Below, piece by piece: positions 56,575 to 64,000 of a stretch of DNA of 64,000 nucleotides. The position numbers were made by a program, and so were the translations under genes. The notes below the pieces were generated by a model that did not search any database, was not told where the DNA came from, and worked only from the letters and a program-made list of their open reading frames with translations. This DNA comes from Gloeophyllum trabeum ATCC 11539 (taxonomy: Eukaryota; Basidiomycota; Agaricomycetes; Gloeophyllales; Gloeophyllaceae): assembly GCF_000344685.1 (NCBI RefSeq), contig NW_006920421.1, positions 1 through 64,000 on the forward strand, in the 5' to 3' direction. Numbering within the stretch: the stretch's first letter is position 1; every line of letters begins with the position of its first letter.

Positions 56575-58138
56575 AGGCCGAGCATAGCACGTCTTTATGC
56601 GTGGGCGCGGCAAGGGGGTAGCGGCCAATTTTTCTTATCTACAATCGTGGGTCCTCCTGTAGTTGGAAATTGTATTTTATATCTGGGTACCGCGCTAGAA
56701 CGTGAACAGAAAATATCAGTCGTCACCTGTACGATCAGAAAGCAGAACCGGATAAAATTTGCGTAACTGGCTACCGTCATGTCCTGGAGACGGATGCTTC
56801 GCTACAGAACCAAATCGTGCGTGCCGAGTTACACAACGTTCGACCCTCACATGGAGCTCTGAACTGTCCCTGATGGCGTCCACCCACCACATCGATCTCG
56901 GCATTGATGGATAAACATCATCAGAGGACACGAGAGAACCGCGGACGGGTGTCCACAAGAAGTTCAACGCTTGAATACCTGAGTATCTTATGGTCCACAA
57001 GCAGCTCGATTGGCGACGTATAGCTATCTTCCTTTGACGAAATCATTAGCATAGGATGGCGACAGAATAACAGGACAACGTACATCCAACAGCGGTCGAG
57101 CGACACGACAGAATGGATTCCTCCGCGACACCATGAAGTGTCAGTGTCGAATGTTACACAAGTACTTACACTCCTCGATCAGCTTGATCTCGCCCGCCTC
57201 CGTTTTGCCCACGTCGACAAAGTGCGACGCCAGCAGAGAGAGGGAGTCAGCGACTGCGATGTCATTTGATATCGGCGTCCAGGTAGAACGAGTACATCTC
57301 TCCTTGGTTGATCAGGTATAAACCACTCATTTGAGAGTCGAGTAGCGTGTAGAGCAAGTGTCGAAGCAGACGCAATGCCTGCGTCTAATGTTCGAGGCAT
57401 TTCGTAAACTTTTCGTCCAAGAAAGGTGCAGCCACGATAGCCAAATAGTCACAACGTCAGCCACCTTGCCACATCATTCATGTTTCGGATCGAATTCTCG
57501 TCTCGCACTCACTTGCATGCACTCCCGCCTCAACTCTGAATCTGGCGCCAGACCTCTGTCTTTGTGTGGTCTTTACGCAGTTTTTTAGGGGGGCTTACCT
57601 TGAGCATAATTTCCATTGAATCGCCGGGTCATTCATATTACGCTCCGTGGTAGTGCGTTGTAAAGCGTAGATCAACTACTCTCGTTCTGTACGTTTGAGC
57701 GAGACCGTCATAACTTGGTCACAACTCGAGCTTAGCCATATCTCCTGTAGGGCTACACACTAGAGTCTAGATCTGGAGTACCGTACAGTATGGCTTGACG
57801 GCGAAGAGCGACATGTAATCTCTCGATTTCGGATCTACATACAAACCCAAACGGCGTCCGCACGTTTCCTCCGGCCGCAAGGGATGGCTGAGTCTAACCT
57901 CCTTCACCGGGCTGATGCTCGACTTCACCTCCCGAGGACACAGGCGGGAGAACGCGTGTGGTAATGTATATGCATTCCCAGTCTATAGCATAAGTTACGC
58001 GATAATACATGTACTATGCACACCCCTCCATAGCGGCGGGGGTGCCTGGCGTTAGATACTCGTTACAGTCCACAACCCCAAGCCCAACAAGACGGACGAA
58101 TCCACAAACACGAGGCGGAGAAGGAGGGGAGCGCGCCA
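56575..58138. other. gene-free stretch with a possible orphan exon
   Basis: No complete gene. On the minus strand about 57169-57246 reads VADSLSLLASHFVDVGKTE followed by AGEIKLIEE with good codon bias, bounded by an AG acceptor and a GTAAGT donor; further frames at 56.7-57.1 kb could be later exons, but I cannot join them or name a family. It may be a decayed gene. Confidence 0.35.
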
Positions 58139-60120
58139 TCAGAGGCTCTTCTTGACCTCGGCGCGCAGCGCGTCGGTGAACGCCTTGTCCTCGGGCGAGA
58201 TGTCGTGCTCGTAGCGCTGGAAGTCGGGGATGTGGTCGACGAACGCGCGCTTGATCATCGTCGCGTGCGCGGGCGTGCGGGGCCTGATCACGCACTCGAA
58301 CGGGTTGGGGAACGACGCGAGCGCCTGCGCGAAAAAAAGCGAAAGGAAAAAAGAAATCAGTCTCGATGATACACCAAAAAAAAACCCGCGCCGCACGCAG
58401 CGCACCTCGGCGTAGTTGAAAATGTCCGGGTAGCGCTCGACGCCGTGCGCGTCCTTCGCGGGCAGGAAGTCGAAGCTCCAGAGCAGGTTCATCGTGTTGA
58501 TCGCGGTCGAGTAGCTCCCGACGTGGTAGCCCGCGCAGATGCGGCGCCCGGAGCCGAACGCGAGGTTGTTGCGCCGCCCGGGGTCCTTCTCCAGCGCCTT
58601 CTTGGTGCCGAACTCGGAGAGGATGAAGCGGTCGGGCCAGAAGCGCTCGGGGTCGTCGTACACCTCGGGGTCGTGGAAGAGGCCGTAGAGGTTCTCGACG
58701 ATCGTCGCGCCCTTGGGGATGCGGTAGCCCTTGTACTGCAGACGCGCGCACACAGTTAGCACCGCGATATATATATATATTGCCAGACGATGGCAGAGAG
58801 AGGGGACATACGAAGACGTCGTCCTGCGCGCGGCGCGGGATGAGCGGGGCGTTGGGGCGGAAGCGGTGCACCTCGTTGACGATCGCGCGGATGTAGGGCA
58901 GGTGCTCGTAGTCCTCGTACGTGGGCATGCGGTCCTGGCCGACGACGCGGTCGAGCTCCGCGTGCGCCTTCTTCTGCACGTCGGGGAACGCGGTGAGCGC
59001 GAGGATGAGCGTCTGCGTGAAGGACGAGGTCGTGTCCGAGCCGGCCTCGACGAGCGTGCCGCCCAGGTGGCTGCAAGCGATAGCGTGAGGACGCGGGGAC
59101 GAGAGAACGGTGAGGAGGAGGATGCGCACCCGACCATCTGGTAGTTGTACCCCCACTCGTCGGCCTTCTTGATGACGGTCTCCATGTAGCACCCGTTCTC
59201 CTCGCCCTTGCGCTCGAGGCGGTGCTTGGTCTCCTCCATCAGTCCAAAGTAAAGATCCTCCTGCATCTTCTTCACCATCTTGCAGTCCTTCTTCCAGGCC
59301 GCGAAGCGCTCGGGCACATACTTCAAAAAGGGCAGGAAGTCGACGGGCGCGTACTGGCCGGGGAAGAGCAGGCGCTCCCAGTGCGGGTGCATCTCGAAGA
59401 AGGCGAGGAGCTCCTTGGTGGTGATGCGCGGCGCGCGCTTGCCGAAGGTGACGGAGAGGATGACGGACATGCTGAAGCGGCGCACGGAGTCGAAGAAGTT
59501 GGCCGGCTGCGTGAGGAGCTCGTACATGAGCTGGACGGACTCGGCGTCCTGGATGGGCCGGTGGTGGATCGCGCTCTTGAGCGTGAGGATCTCGTGCGCG
59601 CCCTTGCGCATGTTCCGCCAGATGGAGCCTGTGTGTGTCGTGTTATACTTGCTGTAAGCAAGTGGAAGCGGGGAGACGTACCGTAGTGCGAGAGGACGAG
59701 GTGGTACCCTTCGGTCACGATGTCGACAAAGTGGTTGGGTGGGCGGTCGGCGGTGAGGCCGGAGTTCTTGTCGAAGACTTCGTAGACCGCCTGCGCGGAG
59801 CCGATGACGACGACCGTACCCGAACCTATCTTCAGGCTGTAGATGTCGCCATATTGGCGATTCCACTCTGACATTCTGTACATGTACTGAGTGCTGAATC
59901 CATGAAGGTAGTCTGAACGGACTCACTTGTGATAGGCGAGGGATGTGGGGAAAATGTGGATGTTGCCCAGGAGGGGGATAGTCGGGGGCCCGGGGGGGAG
60001 GAACTTCTCGCGGCTGCCGATCCTGAGCAGGCGGTAGAGGAGGAAGGCGGCGACGGCGACGGCGCCGAGGACCTGGATGGACGGCAGAGGCACGCTCGTC
60101 GGGGACGTGGACGACGACAT
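58139..60120 (-). CDS. cytochrome P450 monooxygenase
   Basis: Six exons on the minus strand, 59927-60120, 59682-59875, 59130-59628, 58812-59070, 58406-58735, 58139-58324, giving 553 aa. Residues about 17-34 are a membrane anchor ([16 protein letters not shown]), followed by the proline hinge [13 protein letters not shown]. Helix I has A305-G-S-D-T-T310, the ExxR pair is Glu362/Arg365 (NEVHR), then PERFWPDRF, and the haem loop is [10 protein letters not shown] with the ligand Cys449. The set is that of microsomal class II fungal P450s (CYP5144/CYP64-like in look, not assigned). At intron 1 the AG at 59876-59877 gives a 51-nt intron and the frame HKMSEWNRQ; nearer AGs would make it under 41 nt. 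Lies head-to-head with the acyltransferase gene. Substrate unknown. Confidence 0.92.
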
Positions 60121-61310
60121 GGCTGGCTGGCGGGTTGGAGTGTCGGAGCCGGCGCAAACGATATTATATATCACTTGCACTAGAGTCCGATCGGCATCGT
60201 TGTGCGGAGCCGCTGCTGCAGGGAGGCATGGCGTGCGGTTGGAGGCTGATCGGAGGGCGCTTGATGCCGTACGCGTGCCTGTTCCGGTCTGGGCGGTGGT
60301 CTGTCGAGCGGTTTGTTGTAGTAAAGGCAATCAACTCGGGTCGATGTTATCCGGTCCTTTGCCCAGGCGCAACTTCGATGGGCGACCAATGAGAGAGCGA
60401 GATCTGGCGGGAATATCTCAGATCAGATACCGATCCCCGCACGCCATCCTGGTCGGAAATGCTGTGCTCTTTGCTGTGTCGACACGCTGCGGCGAATCAC
60501 ATCACGTCTCTTTGATCGTCATCCATCCCCGCTTTCGCTCTGCGAGCTGCTCGCAAGTCCTTTCCTTCGAACGATAGCTCGCAGTAGAATGCGACACGTA
60601 TCCTGAGTTGTCAAGGACAATATGAGGCGTTAAACCGCTGATTTGGTTACGTAATCAGATCCTCCGCACCGCTGTCAGCGAAGACGCCCGGAGCTTTCGC
60701 TCTTTGCCCGCCTTGTACGCCTTTGGACCGCAATAATGATGGATCACGGATGGGTGACCGGCGTTGGCTCGGTCTGCGCGGCGATTTGCCCCGGCTTTGG
60801 TTCCCAGAATCATGCGTCTCTGTCCAACAGTGGTTCCATTTCAATTATGGAACTCTATCCAAAATGAAAGACACGGTCATATGCACACACATTGTGTTAC
60901 GCTTAAGGGACATATATTATATAGCACCTGAACGTCATGAAGGAAACGTGAAACCCCCCAGTTTCAGGCAGTGCAGTGCCACCATAGCGGTCGGTTAACT
61001 TCCCGGTCCAGTTAATTGATTGCTGCTTCCCATGCGGCGAAGATGGCGAGTCTTCCCCTTGGGACGGAGCCGTCAATCAGGCACGCGCATCATTCCCTCC
61101 TCCAACACCGTCCTTTCGGGCGCGACTGGACCCGAGGGGCGGTCGTCAGCGCCCGGCACAGCCAGGCACCCGCAGCCTTATTATATCGAATCGCCGCGGC
61201 CTGTCACTCCTCGACGAACGTTATAGCCGTGTAATCCCTCCCTGCTCTCAGGTCTCTCCTTCCCCCTTCTCATACTCTACCTTTCATACATTTTAGAGCT
61301 CGCGTTGACA
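60121..61310. promoter_or_regulatory. 1.2-kb divergent spacer between P450 and acyltransferase
   Basis: No gene supported. It must contain both promoters. No obvious shared palindrome was seen; a TATTATATCG stretch lies near 61180, about 130 bp before the acyltransferase ATG. Confidence 0.45.
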
Positions 61311-62928
61311 ATGTCTACCCACCACCAACCCCAACCCCAGCCCTCTCCTTCGACTTCGACCTCTCACCTCCCCAAGCATCAGCAAGATGAGGTCATCCCC
61401 GTCTTCGCGATGGACAACTTCAAGTTCGCGCAGGCCTTCACCGGCTCGTACAAGTTCGTCATCAACGGCTCCATCGACGTGAGCGTGCTCACCACCGCGC
61501 TCGACCGCCTCCTCGCGATGGGCCACTGGCGCAAGATGGGCGCGCGCATCCGCAAGAACGCGCAGGGGCAGCTCGAGTGGCACATCCCGCGCCCCTTCAC
61601 GCCCGAGCGCCCCGCCTACCGCCTCACCTCCGCGACCTACGCCTCGCCCTCCGCCGCGGGCCTGCACATCCCCGCCGCGACGCACGACGCGCCGTCGATC
61701 CAGCCCGACCTCGGCCCGACGCGCCTCTTCCTGCACGCCAGCACGCCGATGACGATGGACGAGTTCACGGACCCCGCGCACGACCGCCCGTGCTTCAACA
61801 TCCACGTCACGCACTTCCGCGACGGCTCCGTCGCGTGCCTCGGCATCACCTTCCCGCACATCTTCTGCGACGGCATCGGCATCGCGCAGATGCTCTGGAC
61901 GTGGCTCTCGCTCATGCGCGACCCGAACGCCCCCGTTCCGGCGCTCATGGGCTTCGACAAGGACCCCTTCGCCGCGCTCGAGGCGCAGTACGACTTTTCG
62001 GCCGAGTCCCCCGCCGCCGCCCCCGCCGCCCCCCCGGGGCGCACAAAGGCGCAGGAGTGGGAGGACATCCTGTACGAGATGCGCCTCCAGGAGGAGTTCG
62101 AGAAGCACCCGAAGGAGACGCGCACGGTGTACCTCCCCGGCGCGATGGTCCAGCAGATGCGCCGCGAGGCGATCGCGGAGCTGCGCCAGCGCAAGGCCGC
62201 CGGCGAGGACGTCCCCGACTTCCTCAGCGAGAACGACATCGTCATCGCGTGGTGGATCAAGGTATGCTATCTACGCTCCCCACGCTTTATTCTTAGCACT
62301 CACCCCACTCCCCCCGTAGGTCGTCTTTGGCGAGCCCACGCCCGAGGACGAGAAGAAGCCGCTCATCGCGCTCGTCGGCTCCTCCCTGCGCAAACGCCTC
62401 CCGGAAGTCTTCCCCCCCAACTCCGCGTACGTGCACAACGCGACGCTCGCCTTCGCCTCCGCGCCCGTCCCCGTCGCCGCCGTCGCGCACCTCTCCGTCG
62501 CCTCCCTCGCCGCCGCCTCGCGCGCGGCGCTCCTCGCGCAGCAGCGCGACCGCGCGACGCTCCAGCGCGCCGTCGCGCAGAAGCTCTGGTCGAACCGCGT
62601 GGGCAACGCGCCCGTCGCCGCCGCCGCGCACGGCACGTGGCACTTCACCACCACCTGGACCGACGCGCGCTGCCTCGAGTGGGACTTTGCGCCCGCCGCG
62701 CGCGGGGGCGAGATCCGCGACGGCGCGCCGGGCAGCGTGCGCGCGTTCTCCGGCGGGCTCGTGCTCAACGGGCCGTTCCCCGCGCGCGGGCTGCTCACGG
62801 TGCTCGCGCGGGATAAGGACGGCGGGTACTGGCTCCAGCCGTGCCTCCGCCGCGAGGACTGGTCGAGCAGGACGATGGAGCGCCTGAGGCAGGCGGGCGG
62901 CGAGCGCGTCGTGCGCGCGCGGCTATGA
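61311..62928 (+). CDS. BAHD/HXXXD-type acyltransferase
   Basis: Two exons, 61311-62261 and 62320-62928, giving 519 aa. The ATG at 61311 is the first in a frame that is open only to a TTG upstream. The active-site HxxxD is His183-I-F-C-D187-G in GITFPHIFCDGIG; ENDIVIAWWIK and a GGLVLNGPFPARG segment fit the two-lobed transferase fold. A clear DFGWG motif is absent; LEWDFAPA sits about where it would be. Fungal members use acyl-CoA to acylate hydroxyl or amino groups of secondary metabolites or phenolics. The second half is very Ala/Arg-rich because of extreme GC. The adjacent P450 suggests hydroxylation then acylation of one product; inferred only. Confidence 0.82.
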
Positions 62929-63786
62929 GGGTCTTTTATGTGATGATGTTTTATTTATTTATCTATTGGTGCAGCGGCGGGCGGCATTGTAGCATAGTCA
63001 CGGACACTAGTGTGAACAGTGGTAATGCGCAGCGGTTCCTCAGGAAGGGCGCCCTATATATTACTTCACTCCTTTGTACGGTGCTTCAGTCATATCTAGC
63101 GATGAAGGAATCTAACTGGTGAATCTCTACTCGTTGATCACGGTCGTCCGGATGGATGGGATCTGCGAAGGAATAGATGCGAGCGGCCACCGCGATGGAT
63201 GTGGAAGAAGGAGAGACCTGTCTACGTGATTGTCCTTGCATTGGCTGTGATTTGCGTGATCGTTCAGAATCCGCGTCGTACTAGCAAGTTGACGACGGGG
63301 CTCAGACTGAGAACCGTTTCCCAGATCTTGTCACTGCGCTGGCATTTGGTCACTGCATCGACGTTCGAACCACAAGTCGTGCCAGCGCGGATGACCTCCG
63401 GCCAGGTATGGGGTCAACTACAGTCTTTAGCTGGTGTGCAACGCTAGCCGAGTCGCGCCGATTCGGACGAGTCGATCACGAGACAAACTCGCGATTGCAG
63501 AGACTTGAAGCTTGAAGTTTGATTTCCGAGTGAGTCACGACTGGAACACTTGCGTCGCACGCCTCTGGGCTCAGTACCAGTCGTACGAAGCAAGGTACGA
63601 TTTTCACGTTCAACCCGTCGCTCCTCGCTGCCGGACAACGACACCACGGTCTCCAGAGAAGGTCGCCCAGATCTACGTCCACGCAGCGTCCAGGCCCGCG
63701 AAAGCTCAGATATTGATTGCATAATAAATAGAGTAAAATATTGCGCGATTACAGATCCCATGCAGAGTCCAGACGTCCTTGTGCAC
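62929..63786. other. gene-free stretch between acyltransferase and SDR
   Basis: Convergent 3' ends. No gene seen. Confidence 0.5.
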
Positions 63787-64000
63787 CTAGTCAAAGTTGA
63801 TCCCGCCATCCACCGATATCTACGAGACACCAAGCCACATCAGTTCGCGCTGAATAGCGGAGGGATGGATGCTCACCGTCTGTCCGGTGATAAACCGCGC
63901 CTCCTTGCTCGCGAGGAAGGATACGAGGGCGGCGATATCTGCTGGCGTGCCGAGAGCGCCTACCGCCGTCATGCCCAGGAGCTGTTGGCCAGCGTCGCTC
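63787..64000 (-). CDS. short-chain dehydrogenase/reductase, C-terminal part
   Basis: Minus strand, exons 63877-64000 and 63787-63819 with a 57-nt intron; the 5' part runs off the window. The read-out QQLLGMTAVGALGTPADIAA, LVSFLASKEARFITGQT and ISVDGGINFD is the classical SDR C-terminus (G.P.DIA..V.FLAS....FITGQ...VDGG). These are NAD(P)-dependent oxidoreductases such as 3-oxoacyl-ACP reductase-like enzymes; substrate unknown. The catalytic Ser-Tyr-Lys and the Rossmann glycines lie outside the window. Close to the P450-acyltransferase pair. Confidence 0.88.

Noticed and set aside
58445..59686. Plus-strand frames across the P450
   Set aside because: Antisense shadows of a gene with all P450 motifs on the other strand.
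61293..62108. Long minus-strand frame over the acyltransferase
   Set aside because: GC-driven shadow; the plus strand has the HxxxD motif and a matching splice site.

Overview
The window is nuclear DNA of a filamentous basidiomycete, most likely an Agaricomycete (Polyporales-like). Reasons: genes are split by many 48-80 nt GT...AG introns with CTRAY branch points, coding third positions are GC-rich, there are expanded F-box/LRR and 7-TM (DUF6534-type) families, and there are small secreted proteins, a P450 and aryl-alcohol-type oxidoreductases. Two runs of N (33648-34075 and 53987-54466) are assembly gaps.

Layout. 1-3.2 kb: no gene, but a decayed ~865 bp tandem duplication. 3.29-6.89 kb (+): a 15-exon aspartyl-tRNA synthetase fused to a DUF2156 aminoacyl-tRNA transferase domain, which is the architecture of ergosteryl-3-beta-O-aspartate synthase (erdS). 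7.6-41.8 kb: a segmentally duplicated block. Its core is an intronless-CDS F-box/LRR-like gene with an acidic ELEDG-repeat tail. Copies: A (pseudogene, -), B (-), C (-), D (+), E (+), plus a relic scrap H. All five main copies share a 5' leader intron, an identical 19-bp CCAAT-containing promoter element about 235-256 bp upstream of the ATG, and a conserved 3' flank. Between the copies lie relics of a second duplicated block, two non-autonomous DNA transposon-like elements (22.6-23.5 and 31.9-32.7 kb), a secreted Gly/Asn-rich protein gene (25.4 kb) and a zinc alcohol dehydrogenase cut by the first gap (33.3 kb). 42.6-50.3 kb: a small secreted protein (-), an unrecognised AT-richer three-exon gene (-), and a 7-TM membrane protein gene of about 16 short exons (+) with no long open frame, found here by splice reconstruction. 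50.7-52.3 kb: an aldo-keto reductase. 53.2-56.6 kb: two tandem copies (F, broken by the gap; G, complete) of a second F-box/LRR subfamily. 58.1-64 kb: a P450 (-) and a BAHD-type acyltransferase (+) transcribed divergently from a 1.2-kb spacer, then the end of a short-chain dehydrogenase (-), possibly a small metabolic cluster.

The most biologically notable items are the erdS fusion and the F-box family. In that family an acidic pentapeptide minisatellite expands in frame between a conserved LRR body and a conserved Ser/Lys-rich C-terminus, while promoter and leader intron stay fixed. No tRNA, rRNA or CRISPR was recognised. All exon maps and functional calls are read by eye from the sequence and family knowledge.
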